NCBI RefSeq assembly: GCF_024137025.1
Contig: NZ_JAMYJR010000041.1
Location: 124,001 to 188,000, forward strand
Direction of reading: 5' to 3'
DNA from: Paractinoplanes aksuensis
GTDB lineage: Bacteria; Actinomycetota; Actinomycetes; Mycobacteriales; Micromonosporaceae
Length of the DNA stretch: 64,000 nt
The first letter of the stretch is position 1, and the number at the start of each line of letters is the position of its first letter. This document shows positions 1 to 9,453 of the stretch, in pieces. The notes below the pieces were generated by a model. It ran no database searches, was not told the origin of the DNA, and saw only the letters and a list, made by a program, of their open reading frames with translations. The position numbers and the translations under genes were made by a program.

Positions 1-174
1 GTCGGGCAACATGCCGAGGGGGATGTCCACGCCGATGACCGAGGCGCCGGAGCTGCCGGCCACGATCTCGTACAACGTGGAGGCCAGGACGGCCCGGCCG
101 AACGAGCCGTCGCGCAGCTCGACACCGACCCAGCCGAGGGCGTACGCATCGACTCCAATCACACGGATGCTCAT
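1..174 (-). CDS. DUF429 family protein, N-terminal fragment
   Basis: This is the first 58 codons of a leftward gene that runs off the left end of the window. It starts at an ATG (174-172) and reads MSIRVIGVDAYALGWVGVEL, with a second motif VIGVDIPLG. The early GVD...GWVGVEL stretch and the VIGVDIPLGM stretch are what I expect at the N-terminus of DUF429 proteins, which are predicted to have an RNase H-like fold and nuclease activity; no substrate is known to me. It is divergent from the chitinase gene, with about 218 bases between the two starts. The catalytic part cannot be judged because the rest is outside the window. Confidence 0.6.
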   Translation of the reverse strand, partial: MSIRVIGVDAYALGWVGVELRDGSFGRAVLASTLYEIVAGSSGASVIGVDIPLGMLPD

Positions 175-309
175 CGGCGGCGTGTGGCCTCAGTGACTAC
201 AGCGTCGGAGATGGTCATGTTCGCAGACTACGCGCTGTATCCGTCAGTGTGCACCCCGTAGCGGCCGTGACGGGAAAGTTAAGCGTTCGGGCAATCCCGC
301 CGGGACATC

Positions 310-339
310 TTGACGATTGTGAATGGCTATGACTACGGT
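310..339 (+). promoter_or_regulatory. possible sigma-70-type promoter of the chitinase gene
   Basis: TTGACG at 310-315 and TACGGT at 334-339 are separated by 18 bases, which fits a housekeeping-type actinobacterial promoter (TTGAC-N17/18-TANNNT). It lies about 55 bases before the chitinase start. This is pattern matching only. Confidence 0.3.
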
Positions 340-358
340 CACTCCCAACGAACTTTTT

Positions 359-369
359 GGAAAGTTTCC
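359..369. promoter_or_regulatory. palindrome GGAAA-G-TTTCC upstream of the chitinase
   Basis: A perfect 5-bp inverted repeat around a central G lies 24 bases before the start codon, downstream of the possible promoter. A related half, GGGAAAGTTAA, occurs near 272. It could be an operator for a regulator of secreted polysaccharide hydrolases. It does not match the DasR operator of streptomycete chitinase genes (a TGGTCTAGACCA-type palindrome). Confidence 0.35.
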
Positions 370-392
370 TAACTGTTCCATGAGGAGACCCA

Positions 393-1868
<1,476 letters not shown>

Positions 1869-1886
1869 TCCTTCATCTCCTCAGTG

Positions 1887-1922
1887 AAGCGGGGCACCGG
1901 GCGCAAGCCTGGTGCCCCGCTT
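1887..1922 (+). terminator. Rho-independent terminator after the chitinase gene
   Basis: Perfect 12-bp stem AAGCGGGGCACC (1887-1898) pairing with GGTGCCCCGCTT (1911-1922) around a 12-base loop, 19 bases after the chitinase stop. It lies just before the DAHP synthase start, so that gene must have its own promoter here or rely on read-through. Confidence 0.8.
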
Positions 1923-1937
1923 CCGTACGCTTGGGAT

Positions 1938-3344
1938 ATGCAGCGAGAGTGGCATCAGCTCAGCTACCCGGGGGTGGGCAACTCGGCCCTGCAGACCTCC
2001 CGCCCGTCGACCGACTCCGCCGAGGACGAGGCGCTCGGCCTCGACCGCTGGCGCACCCTGCCCCGGGTGCAGATGCCGCCGTGGGCGGACCTGGACGAGG
2101 TCGCCTCGGTCTGCCAGGTGCTCGACAACGTGCCCTCGATCGTCGCGCCGTACGAGGTCGACCAGCTGCGGGTCAAGCTGGCCGACGTCTGCGAGGGGCG
2201 GGCGTTCCTGCTCCAGGGCGGCGACTGCGCCGAGACGTTCGACCACAACACCGAGAGCCACCTGCTGGCCAACGCGCGCACGCTGCTGCAGATGGCGGTC
2301 GTGCTGACGTACGGGGCCTCGATGCCCGTCGTCAAGGTCGCGCGGGTCGCCGGGCAGTACACCAAGCCGCGTTCCGCCCCGACCGACTCGCTCGGGCTGC
2401 CGGCCTACCGCGGCGACCTGATCAACTCGCTCGAGGCGACCGAGGCGGCCCGCGTGGCCGACCCGCAGCGCATGATCCGGGCGTACGCGAACTCGGCCGC
2501 GGCCATGAACATGCTGCGGGCGTACCTGGCCGGGGGTCTGGCCGACCTGCACGGCCTGCACGACTGGAACAAGGACTTCGTGCGCGCTTCGCCGGCCGGT
2601 GAGCGCTACGACGCCATCGCCCGCGAGATCGACCGCGCTCTCGACTTCATCCGGGCCTGCGGCATGACCGACAGCGAAGCATTGCGTACGGTCAGCCTGT
2701 ACTGCTCGCACGAGGCGCTGGCGCTCGAGTACGACCGGGCCCTGACCCGGGTCAGCGACGGCAAGGCGTACGGCCTGAGCGGGCACTTCCTGTGGATCGG
2801 GGAGCGCACCCGCCAGCTCGACCACGCGCACATCGACTTCATCAGCCGGATCGCCAACCCGATCGGCGTCAAGCTCGGGCCCGGCACGTCGCCCGAGACC
2901 GCGATCGAGCTGTGCGAGAAGCTCAACCCCGACAACATCCCGGGCCGGCTCACGCTGATCAGCCGGATGGGCAACGGCAAGGTCCGCGACGCGCTGCCGC
3001 CGATCGTCGAGAAGGTGACGGCGGCCGGGGCCAAGGTCGTGTGGCAGTGCGACCCGATGCACGGCAACACGCACGAGTCGTCCAACGGCTACAAGACCCG
3101 CCACTTCGACCGGATCGTCGACGAGGTGCTGGGCTACTTCGAGGTGCACCGCGGCCTGGGCACCCACCCGGGCGGCATCCACATCGAGCTGACCGGCGAG
3201 GACGTCACCGAGTGCCTCGGCGGCGCGCAGGGCATCGAGGATCTCGACCTGCCCGACCGCTACGAGACGGCCTGCGACCCCCGGCTGAACACCCAGCAGA
3301 GCCTCGAGCTCGCGTTCCTGGTCGCGGAGATGCTTCGTGGTTGA
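1938..3344 (+). CDS. aroG: class II 3-deoxy-D-arabino-heptulosonate 7-phosphate synthase
   Basis: First step of the shikimate pathway: condenses phosphoenolpyruvate and erythrose 4-phosphate to DAHP. It is the plant/mycobacterial (AroA-II) type. Diagnostic stretches are LLQGGDCAETF (metal-ligand Cys97), RVAGQYTKPRS (about 136-146) and WQCDPMHGNT near 368, ending in a C-terminal LAFLVAEML. The product is 468 residues, the usual class II length. I start at ATG 1938: the open frame extends upstream to 1884, but that part lies inside the chitinase terminator hairpin. The stop overlaps the threonine aldolase start by 8 bases, so the two are probably co-transcribed. Confidence 0.93.
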   Translation: MQREWHQLSYPGVGNSALQTSRPSTDSAEDEALGLDRWRTLPRVQMPPWADLDEVASVCQVLDNVPSIVAPYEVDQLRVKLADVCEGRAFLLQGGDCAETFDHNTESHLLANARTLLQMAVVLTYGASMPVVKVARVAGQYTKPRSAPTDSLGLPAYRGDLINSLEATEAARVADPQRMIRAYANSAAAMNMLRAYLAGGLADLHGLHDWNKDFVRASPAGERYDAIAREIDRALDFIRACGMTDSEALRTVSLYCSHEALALEYDRALTRVSDGKAYGLSGHFLWIGERTRQLDHAHIDFISRIANPIGVKLGPGTSPETAIELCEKLNPDNIPGRLTLISRMGNGKVRDALPPIVEKVTAAGAKVVWQCDPMHGNTHESSNGYKTRHFDRIVDEVLGYFEVHRGLGTHPGGIHIELTGEDVTECLGGAQGIEDLDLPDRYETACDPRLNTQQSLELAFLVAEMLRG

Positions 3345-4362
3345 TCTGCGGTCCGATACGGTCACCCGGCCCACCCCTGCGATGCGCGAGGCCATGGCGT
3401 ACGCCGAGGTGGGCGACGACGTCTTCGGTGACGATCCGACGGTGTTGCGGCTCGAGGCGCGGGCGGCCGAGATGTTCGGGCACGAGGCGGCGTTGTTCGC
3501 GCCCTCGGGCACGATGGCCAACCAGATCGCGTTGCAGCTGCACGTGCCGGCCGGGGGCGAGTTGCTGGCCGGTGGGGACGCGCACGTCGTGACGTACGAG
3601 TTGGGGGCGGCGGCCGCCATCGGCGGCATCTCCACGCGTACGTGGCCCTCGGTCGGCGCCGATCTCGATGTCGAGCAGATCGCGGCGATGATCCGGCCGA
3701 TGGGTTATCCGTCGGTGCCGACGCGGGCGCTGGCCGTCGAGCAGACGCACAACCTCGGTGGTGGCACGGTAGTGCCGCTGGCCACGCTGCGCTCGCTGCG
3801 CGACCTGTCGGAAAAATCGGGCGTCGGCCTCCACTGTGACGGTGCCCGGATCTGGCACGCGGCCGTGGCCGACGAAGTTCCGCTTCCCGCGTACGGAGAA
3901 TTGTTCGACACCTTGTCCGTGTGCCTGTCCAAAGGGCTGGGCGCGCCGGTCGGCTCGCTGATCATCGGCAGCCGCGAGAACATGGCGCGGGCGCGGGTGC
4001 TGCGCAAGCGGCTGGGCGGCGGCATGCGCCAGGTCGGCATCCTGGCCGCGGCCGGGCTGCACGCCCTCGAGCACCACATCGGCCGGCTGGCCGACGACCA
4101 CGCCCGGGCCCGCCGGCTGGCCGAGGCGCTGGCGCCGTACGGCGTGGTCGACCCGGCCGCCGTCCGCACCAACATCGTGCTGCTCGACCTGTCCAAGTCT
4201 TCGCTCGACGCGCCCGCCCTGACCGCGCGCGCGGCCGAGCAGGACGTACTGATATCGCCCATGCTGCCGTCGATCGCCCGGGTCATCACCCACCTCGACG
4301 TGGACGACGACGGGCTCGACCGGACGATCGACGTGCTGAGCGGGCTGCTGCGGTCGGCGTGA
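3337..4362 (+). CDS. ltaE: low-specificity L-threonine aldolase
   Basis: PLP enzyme of the fold-type I beta-eliminating lyase family that splits L-threonine or allo-threonine to glycine and acetaldehyde. The N-terminal VDLRSDTVTRPTPAMREAM and the GDDVFGDDPTV stretch are the family signature. The PLP-binding lysine is K199 in SVCLSKGLGAPVGS, and an upstream HCDGARIW motif supplies the cofactor-contacting Asp. It starts at GTG 3337 inside the end of aroG and its TGA overlaps the Nudix GTG (GTGA at 4359-4362), so aroG, ltaE and the Nudix gene form an apparently coupled trio. Length 341 residues is normal. Confidence 0.92.
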   Translation: MVDLRSDTVTRPTPAMREAMAYAEVGDDVFGDDPTVLRLEARAAEMFGHEAALFAPSGTMANQIALQLHVPAGGELLAGGDAHVVTYELGAAAAIGGISTRTWPSVGADLDVEQIAAMIRPMGYPSVPTRALAVEQTHNLGGGTVVPLATLRSLRDLSEKSGVGLHCDGARIWHAAVADEVPLPAYGELFDTLSVCLSKGLGAPVGSLIIGSRENMARARVLRKRLGGGMRQVGILAAAGLHALEHHIGRLADDHARARRLAEALAPYGVVDPAAVRTNIVLLDLSKSSLDAPALTARAAEQDVLISPMLPSIARVITHLDVDDDGLDRTIDVLSGLLRSA

Positions 4363-4826
4363 GGCTGCGGCACTCCGTACGCGGGCTGGTGGTTGATCCG
4401 GACGACCGGTTGCTGCTCTACGCGACGCCGCTGGGTGACGCCACGTTGTGGGTGCCACCCGGCGGCGGTATCGAGCCGGGCGAGACGCTGCTGGAGGCGT
4501 TGCGGCGCGAACTGGCCGAGGAAACCGGGCTCGACCTGGACGGCGCGCCGCCGCACGTCTGGCACCGCGAGACGCCCGGCGTCGACTACGTGCCCGGCTG
4601 GGACGGTGTGATCAACGACTACTTCCTGGTCCAGGTGCCGGCCTTCGCACCGTGCGGCACGGACGTGGTCGGCGAGTTCCGCTGGTGGAGCGTGGCCGAG
4701 ATGATCACGTCGGACGACCTTTTCTCGCCCCGCGGCCTGCTCACGCTGCTACCGGCACTGCTGGCCGGCGATCTGCCGGTCGAACCCGTCGTCCTCGATG
4801 GCCGCCCGATCAGCCGACCAGGGTGA
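4359..4826 (+). CDS. Nudix hydrolase
   Basis: A 155-residue Nudix-fold protein that hydrolyses a nucleoside diphosphate linked to some other group; the substrate cannot be told from sequence. The Nudix box is complete: G36-x5-E42-x7-R50-E51-L-x-E54-E55-x-G57-L58. The GTG start overlaps the threonine aldolase stop. Its 3' end overlaps the 3' end of the convergent thymidine kinase by 17 bases (4810-4826). Whether it has a housecleaning role or serves a pathway is open. Confidence 0.85.
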   Translation: MRLRHSVRGLVVDPDDRLLLYATPLGDATLWVPPGGGIEPGETLLEALRRELAEETGLDLDGAPPHVWHRETPGVDYVPGWDGVINDYFLVQVPAFAPCGTDVVGEFRWWSVAEMITSDDLFSPRGLLTLLPALLAGDLPVEPVVLDGRPISRPG

Positions 4827-5427
4827 CGGCCGGGGCGGGGGAGTAGGGGCGGCCCGCGCGGTGGTGGCGGCGGCACAGCACGACATAGCTGACCTCGGCG
4901 TCCGGGTCGGTGTTGCCGACCACCACGGTGTCGCCGTCGCGGACCATCACGCCGTCGGTGACCCGCGCGTTCATCCGGGCCGGCTGGCCGCACCAGCACA
5001 TCGGATAGACCTGCAGCGCCTCGACGATGTCGGCCAGGACGACCAGGCGGGCCGACCCGGTGAACTGCTCGCCGCGGAAGTCCGACAGCAGGCCGAAGGT
5101 GAACACGTCGATGTCCTGGTCGTCGACGAGCCAGGCCAGCTGGTCGACCTGTTCGGCCGAGAGGAACTGGGCCTCGTCGACGATCAGGTGGTCGACCCGG
5201 GCGCCGGGATGGGCCATGACGAAGTGGGCGAAATCGGTGTCGGCCCCGAACTCGATGGCGTCGGCGCTGAGGCCGATGCGGGACGAGACTATCCCCTCGC
5301 CGGCCCGGTCGAGACGGGTCATCAGCAGACCGGTGCGGCCGCAGGCAGCGTAGGTGTGCCGGTATTGCAGCACCATCGTGCTTTTGCCGCTGTTCATCGC
5401 CGCGTACCGGAAATGCAGTTGTGCCAC
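4810..5427 (-). CDS. tdk: thymidine kinase
   Basis: Type II thymidine kinase that phosphorylates thymidine with ATP in the pyrimidine salvage pathway. Its 205 residues hold a P-loop (AAMNSGKST, about 9-17), the VDEAQFL segment, the GLLSDFRGEQF lid region and four zinc-binding cysteines split between PMCWCG and VLCRRHH-type regions. I choose GTG 5427, which reads MAQLHFRYAAMNSGKS and has GGGGAGG six bases upstream; a longer frame to 5472 has no such support. It is convergent with the Nudix gene. Confidence 0.93.
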   Translation of the reverse strand: MAQLHFRYAAMNSGKSTMVLQYRHTYAACGRTGLLMTRLDRAGEGIVSSRIGLSADAIEFGADTDFAHFVMAHPGARVDHLIVDEAQFLSAEQVDQLAWLVDDQDIDVFTFGLLSDFRGEQFTGSARLVVLADIVEALQVYPMCWCGQPARMNARVTDGVMVRDGDTVVVGNTDPDAEVSYVVLCRRHHRAGRPYSPAPAVTLVG

Positions 5428-5576
5428 TCGCTTCGCCTCCCCAGGCCGGGGAGGAACAATACCTGCCCCCAACCTTTACCGAGCCGGAGGCGTTCTTGGA
5501 GGATGACCCGCACCGCACCACCGCCCTGCGGATGAGCCTGGAACGGGCGCTCGACGTGCTCAGGTGCGCCGGCGGC

Positions 5577-6983
5577 TCAGGCCGGGCAGGGCTCGGCCCT
5601 AGCCACGGCCGCGGGCACCCGCTCGGGACGGCGGCGCAGAGCGAGGACAACGATCAGCAGGGCGGCCAGGACGAAGCCGGCGGCGACCAGGAAAGCGAGG
5701 GTGTAGCCGGCGTGCAGTCCGGCGGCGCTGTCCTGGCCGGCCGTGCGGGCGGCGGCCACGGCGGCCAGGACGGCCAGGCCCAGGGCGCCGCCGGCCTGCT
5801 GGGCGGTGTTGCTGAAGCCGGAGACCATGCCCGTGTCGGCCGGGGCGGCGCCGGCCATGGCCAGCATGATGATCGACGGGATGGTGACGCCCACGCCGAG
5901 ACCCATGATGACCAGCGGCGGGAACATGTCGGCCCAGTACGACGGGGCCACCGGCATGCGGTGCAGCAGGAGCAGACCGGCCAGCAGCACAGTCAGGCCG
6001 CCGATCAGCACCGGACGCGGGCCGAAGCGGCCGGTCAGGCGGGGCGCCACGAAGAGTGAGATCAGGCCGATCACGATCGGTGTGGGCAGGAACGCGAGGC
6101 CGGTGCCGAGTGCGTCGTAGCCCATCACCCGCTGTACGAACAGGGCGTTCAGGAACTGGAAGCCCATGCCGGTGGCGAAGACCAGCACGACGGCCGCGTT
6201 GGCGATCAGCAACCACGGGCGGGACAGGACGCGCAGCTCGATCAGCGGGCGACGGGCCCGGTGCTGGCGCAGCACGAAGCCGGCCAGCAGCAGCACGGCC
6301 GCGGCGGCGGCGAGGGGGGCGGCGCTGATGATCGCGTACACGGCCAGCGAGAGCCCGGCGGTGATCAGCAGGGCGCCCGGCAGGTCGAGGCCCTGACGCA
6401 GGCCGGGGCCGGTCTCGCGGGGGAGCAGGCGCCGGCCCGTCACCCATACGGCCAGGCCGATGGGCGCGTTGATCAGGAAGATGACGGGCCAGCCGACCGC
6501 GTCGGTCAGCACCCCGCCGAGCACGAAGCCGGCCGCGGCCCCGCCGGCCTGGGTGAAGCTGTAGATGCCCATCGCGCGGGCCTGCCCGGCGGGTTCCGGG
6601 TAGAGCCGCACGATCATGCCGAGCACGACGGCCGCGGCCAGCGCGCCGCCCGCACCCTGCAGGAACCGCCCGGCGATGAGCGCCCCGGCGGTGGGGGCGA
6701 ACCCGCACAGCAGGCTGGCGACGGTGAAGACGCCTAGGCCGGCCAGGAAGACCCGCCAGGCCCCGACCAGGTCGCCGAGGCGGCCCGCGAGCAGCAGCAG
6801 CCCGGCGAACGCGACCAGGTAGCCGTTCACCACCCAGGCCACGCCGGCGTCGGAGAAGCCCAGGTCACGCTGGATGTCCGGCACTGCCACGGCCACGATC
6901 GTGCTGTCCAGGACGATCATCAGGGACATGGCGCAGAGGACGGCCAGGGCCCCCGCGCGCTCTTTCGGAGAAGAAGCAACCAT
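5577..6983 (-). CDS. MFS multidrug efflux transporter, EmrB/QacA (DHA2) type
   Basis: A 468-residue integral membrane protein with about 14 hydrophobic segments, as in the DHA2 drug:proton antiporters. Helix 1 carries LDSTIVAVAVPDIQ (motif D1 of the DHA2 group), GRLGDLVGAWR is motif A, and GGAAAGFVLGGVL resembles antiporter motif C. The substrate is unknown. It lies just downstream of, and in the same direction as, a MarR gene, with a palindromic operator 10-28 bases before its ATG. That arrangement suggests repression by the MarR protein with ligand-induced release. Confidence 0.88.
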   Translation of the reverse strand: MVASSPKERAGALAVLCAMSLMIVLDSTIVAVAVPDIQRDLGFSDAGVAWVVNGYLVAFAGLLLLAGRLGDLVGAWRVFLAGLGVFTVASLLCGFAPTAGALIAGRFLQGAGGALAAAVVLGMIVRLYPEPAGQARAMGIYSFTQAGGAAAGFVLGGVLTDAVGWPVIFLINAPIGLAVWVTGRRLLPRETGPGLRQGLDLPGALLITAGLSLAVYAIISAAPLAAAAAVLLLAGFVLRQHRARRPLIELRVLSRPWLLIANAAVVLVFATGMGFQFLNALFVQRVMGYDALGTGLAFLPTPIVIGLISLFVAPRLTGRFGPRPVLIGGLTVLLAGLLLLHRMPVAPSYWADMFPPLVIMGLGVGVTIPSIIMLAMAGAAPADTGMVSGFSNTAQQAGGALGLAVLAAVAAARTAGQDSAAGLHAGYTLAFLVAAGFVLAALLIVVLALRRRPERVPAAVARAEPCPA

Positions 6984-6992
6984 GGCCCGACC

Positions 6993-7026
6993 GTAACAGA
7001 TAATCTGCTACGGGACTATCTGCTAC
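6993..7026. promoter_or_regulatory. palindromic operator plus an extra half-site before the MFS gene
   Basis: GTAACAGAT-A-ATCTGCTAC (6993-7011) is a 19-bp inverted repeat with one mismatched pair, and the half-site ATCTGCTAC recurs at 7018-7026. It sits between the MarR gene and the efflux gene, immediately upstream of the transporter ATG, where a MarR dimer would block transcription or read-through. Binding is inferred. Confidence 0.5.
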
Positions 7027-7094
7027 GGCCCTTCTATCGACCGCGAGCCCGGTGGACTGGCTACGACCCTTCTATCGGCCGCGGGCCCGGCGGA
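7022..7094. repeat. two-copy direct repeat covering the 3' end of the MarR gene
   Basis: A 35-bp unit (GCTACGGCCCTTCTATCG and onward) at 7022-7056 recurs at 7060-7094 with a few changes, a 38-bp period. The right copy includes the MarR stop codon (7072-7074) and last codons; the left copy duplicates that gene end in the intergenic space before the transporter. Confidence 0.7.
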
Positions 7095-7539
7095 CGGGCT
7101 GAGGGCCGGGGTCGCGCGTCGTGTCGGCCAGCTGGCCCAGGGCCTCGACGAAGGCGGCCCGGGCGGCGTCGGGCAGGCTGCTCAGGGCGTCGGCATGCAC
7201 GCGGTCGACGATGCGCTGGCCCTCCTCGGCGGCGAGGCGGCCCTTCTCGGTGACGACGATGACCCGGGCCCGGCGATCGGTGGCCGACGGGCGGCGCTCG
7301 GCGAAGCCGCGGCGCTCCAGATCGTCGACCGTGCTGACCATGGTGGTCTTGTCGAGATCGGCCAGCGCGGCCAGCTGGATCTGGGTGCGCTCCTGCTCCA
7401 ACGCGTGAATCAGCACGCACTGCATGCGCGCGGTCAGGTCGACGTCGGCCAGGGCGGCCGAAAGGCGGTTGGAGAGGGCGTGGCCGGCCATGTTGAGCAG
7501 GCCGGTGACGTCGCGTTCGGTGCGTTCGGGGGCGGACAC
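7072..7539 (-). CDS. MarR-family transcriptional regulator
   Basis: A 155-residue winged-helix repressor of the MarR family. The DNA-binding core reads LAALADLDKTTMVSTVDDLERRGFAERRP, followed by the wing DRRARVIVVTEKG and a C-terminal dimerisation helix. I take GTG 7539 as the start; ATG 7563 is also possible and would add eight residues. There is no clear ribosome binding site at either, so it may be leaderless. It probably controls itself and the downstream EmrB-type exporter: palindromes lie both upstream of it (7559-7578) and between the two genes. Confidence 0.85.
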   Translation of the reverse strand: MSAPERTERDVTGLLNMAGHALSNRLSAALADVDLTARMQCVLIHALEQERTQIQLAALADLDKTTMVSTVDDLERRGFAERRPSATDRRARVIVVTEKGRLAAEEGQRIVDRVHADALSSLPDAARAAFVEALGQLADTTRDPGPQPVRRARGR

Positions 7540-7558
7540 CGATCCAGGGTAACGCGGG

Positions 7559-7578
7559 ATCATCCGCAACCGGATGAT
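7559..7578. promoter_or_regulatory. perfect 20-bp palindrome at the MarR promoter
   Basis: ATCATCCG, a 4-base CAAC spacer, then CGGATGAT. The arms are perfect 8-mers. It overlaps the expected promoter/start region of the leftward MarR gene, so autorepression is likely. Its sequence differs from the operator in front of the MFS gene. Confidence 0.5.
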
Positions 7579-7838
7579 TCGGGGCCGGGACGGTCAGCGG
7601 ACTTGCCCCCGTGCCGGCCCGCCGCCGACCCGGCGGCTCCGATGTGGACAACGGTACGGTCGGTGTGGCGGTCGTTACAACCGATTTACGATCACCCGGA
7701 TGCCTGTGGAGAACTGGCCGGGCTGACCTGTGGACAACTCGCCGCCCCGTTCTTGACAAGCCGTAAGGTCAACCACCACGCCCCGGGAGGGAGGGGGTTA
7801 GGGATGGGCGGGGGTGCGGAAATTCGAGAAATTCCTGT
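7579..7838. other. intergenic region without a supported gene
   Basis: Between the MarR promoter and the end of the phosphatidyltransferase gene I see no open frame with coding character, no hairpin with a T-run and no RNA gene. Two copies of CTGTGGACAACTCG-like sequence occur (near 7640 and 7728); their significance is unknown. Confidence 0.4.
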
Positions 7839-8486
7839 TCAGGGCGTTAGGGCGCGGCGGATCGCGAGCAGCAGTTGGGTGCCGGCGACCAGGGCCAGGG
7901 CCAGCCAGACCGCGGCGGCAGCGGTGATGAGAGGGGCCCAGGCGAAGGCGGCCAGCAGGCCGAAGATGGCCACCAGGACCCGGGTCGGGCGTTCGGCCAC
8001 GGTGACCACGCCGATCTCGGACATGCCGGCCGCGGTGGCGCGGGCCCGGGCGTACTCCTGCAGCCAACTTGCGGCGCCGGCCGTGACGACCAGCCAGCCG
8101 GGTGCGCCGGCCAGCCAGAAGGCGACCAGCCAGGCCGCCTCGCCCAGACGGTCGGCCACCGAGTCGTAGACATAGCCGAGGCGGGTGGCCCGGTCGGTGA
8201 TCACGGCCACGGCGCCGTCCAGGCCGTCGGCCAGGGCGGCCACCAGCACGACGACCGCGGCCAGGAACAGGCCGACGCGGTCGAGCGCGGCCACCGAGGC
8301 GGGCACGGCCAGGCAGATCAGCAGGCCCGCGGTGGTGACGGACATCGGGCCGACGCGCCGGCGGGCCAGCCACGAGCCGACGGCATACGCGATGCGCACC
8401 CAGCCTCGTACGAGGAAATTGGCCTTTCGGGGGTCGAAGCCGCCGTGCAGCTCGGACCACGCCGCGGCGTAGTCGTCCCAGCGCAC
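7839..8486 (-). CDS. CDP-alcohol phosphatidyltransferase family membrane protein
   Basis: A 215-residue multi-pass membrane enzyme of the family that moves a phosphatidyl group from a CDP-diacylglycerol-type donor to an alcohol. The active-site signature runs DGLDGAVAVITDRATRLG and then YVYDSVAD, fitting DxxDGxxA-x-x8-Gx3Dx3D. All four metal-binding aspartates and both glycines are present, but the usual Arg after the Ala is Val. The acceptor alcohol cannot be assigned. The GTG start lies only 5 bases after the metF stop, so the two are co-transcribed leftward. Confidence 0.8.
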   Translation of the reverse strand: MRWDDYAAAWSELHGGFDPRKANFLVRGWVRIAYAVGSWLARRRVGPMSVTTAGLLICLAVPASVAALDRVGLFLAAVVVLVAALADGLDGAVAVITDRATRLGYVYDSVADRLGEAAWLVAFWLAGAPGWLVVTAGAASWLQEYARARATAAGMSEIGVVTVAERPTRVLVAIFGLLAAFAWAPLITAAAAVWLALALVAGTQLLLAIRRALTP

Positions 8487-8491
8487 GGGGG

Positions 8492-9415
8492 CTACGCGGC
8501 GGCGGCCACGTCCGAGGGGGCCAGCAGCTGCCACACCTCGCGCGTCGCGGTCGACCGGTTGAGCGTGATGAAGTGGATGCCGGGGATGCCCTCGTCGAGC
8601 AGGCGGGCGCACATCTCGGCGCACACCTCGACCCCGAGCGCGCGCACCGCGGCCTCGTCGTGGGCCACCTTTTCGAAGCGGGCCAGCAGCGCGGGCGGGA
8701 ACGGGGCGCCGGAGAGCTGCGACGAGCGCTCGATCGTGGCCATGCGGGTCACCGGCATGACCCCGGGGACGATCGGGGTGTCCCCGCCGGCTGCGGTCAC
8801 CCGGTCGCGCAGGCGCAGGTACTCGTCGGCGTCGAAGAACATCTGCGTGATCGCGAAATCGGCCCCGGCCCGGCATTTACGTACGAAATGGGCAGTGTCG
8901 GTGTCGATGTCGGCCGAGCGCGGGTGTTTGTAGGGGAACGCGGCCACGCCCACGCTGAAGTCGCCCGACTCTTTGACCAGGCGCACGAGGTCCTCGGCGT
9001 ACGACACGCCGGACGGGTGGCGGACCCACTCGCCCATCGGGTCGCCGGGCGGGTCGCCGCGCACCGCGAGCACGTTGCGGATGCCCGCCCCGGCCAGCCG
9101 GCCGACGACGTTGCGCAGCTCGGCCACCGAGTGGTCGACCGCGGTCAGGTGGGCCATCGGCAGCAGGGTGGTCTCGGTGGCGACCCGCTCGGTCACCGCG
9201 ACCGTCGTGTCGCGCGTGGTGCCGCCGGCGCCGTAGGTGATCGAGACGAAGCTGGGCCGCAGCGACTCGAGCTCGCGGATCGCGCGCCACAGCAGGCGCT
9301 CGCCCTCGGGCGTCTTGGGCGGGAAGAACTCGAACGAGAACGTCGGAACGCCCCCACGGATGAGCTCGCCGATAGCCGGAATGCCGGGAAGGCGGGAAGG
9401 GAGTCCGAGAGCCAC
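8492..9415 (-). CDS. metF: 5,10-methylenetetrahydrofolate reductase
   Basis: FAD enzyme that reduces 5,10-methylene-THF to 5-methyl-THF for methionine synthesis. The 307-residue TIM barrel shows PTFSFEFFPPKTPEGE at the start (catalytic Glu in EFFPP), SITYGAGG, HLTAVDHS, NVLAVRGDPPGD and DFAITQMFFD, all MetF signatures. It is divergent from the polyprenyl synthase gene with only 38 bases between start codons, so both promoters must overlap. In Mycobacterium tuberculosis a related gene sits next to idsA2, as I recall; the neighbourhood seems conserved. Confidence 0.93.
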   Translation of the reverse strand: MALGLPSRLPGIPAIGELIRGGVPTFSFEFFPPKTPEGERLLWRAIRELESLRPSFVSITYGAGGTTRDTTVAVTERVATETTLLPMAHLTAVDHSVAELRNVVGRLAGAGIRNVLAVRGDPPGDPMGEWVRHPSGVSYAEDLVRLVKESGDFSVGVAAFPYKHPRSADIDTDTAHFVRKCRAGADFAITQMFFDADEYLRLRDRVTAAGGDTPIVPGVMPVTRMATIERSSQLSGAPFPPALLARFEKVAHDEAAVRALGVEVCAEMCARLLDEGIPGIHFITLNRSTATREVWQLLAPSDVAAAA

Positions 9416-9453
9416 AAGAAGACTGTACCGACGGCGTGGGTTAGCGTCGTCCC

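Noticed and set aside
359..392. DasR operator at the chitinase promoter
   Set aside because: The sequence lacks the TGGTCTAGACCA-type palindrome.
1884..1937. Upstream extension of the DAHP synthase frame
   Set aside because: The extension is the chitinase terminator hairpin; ATG 1938 gives the usual family start.
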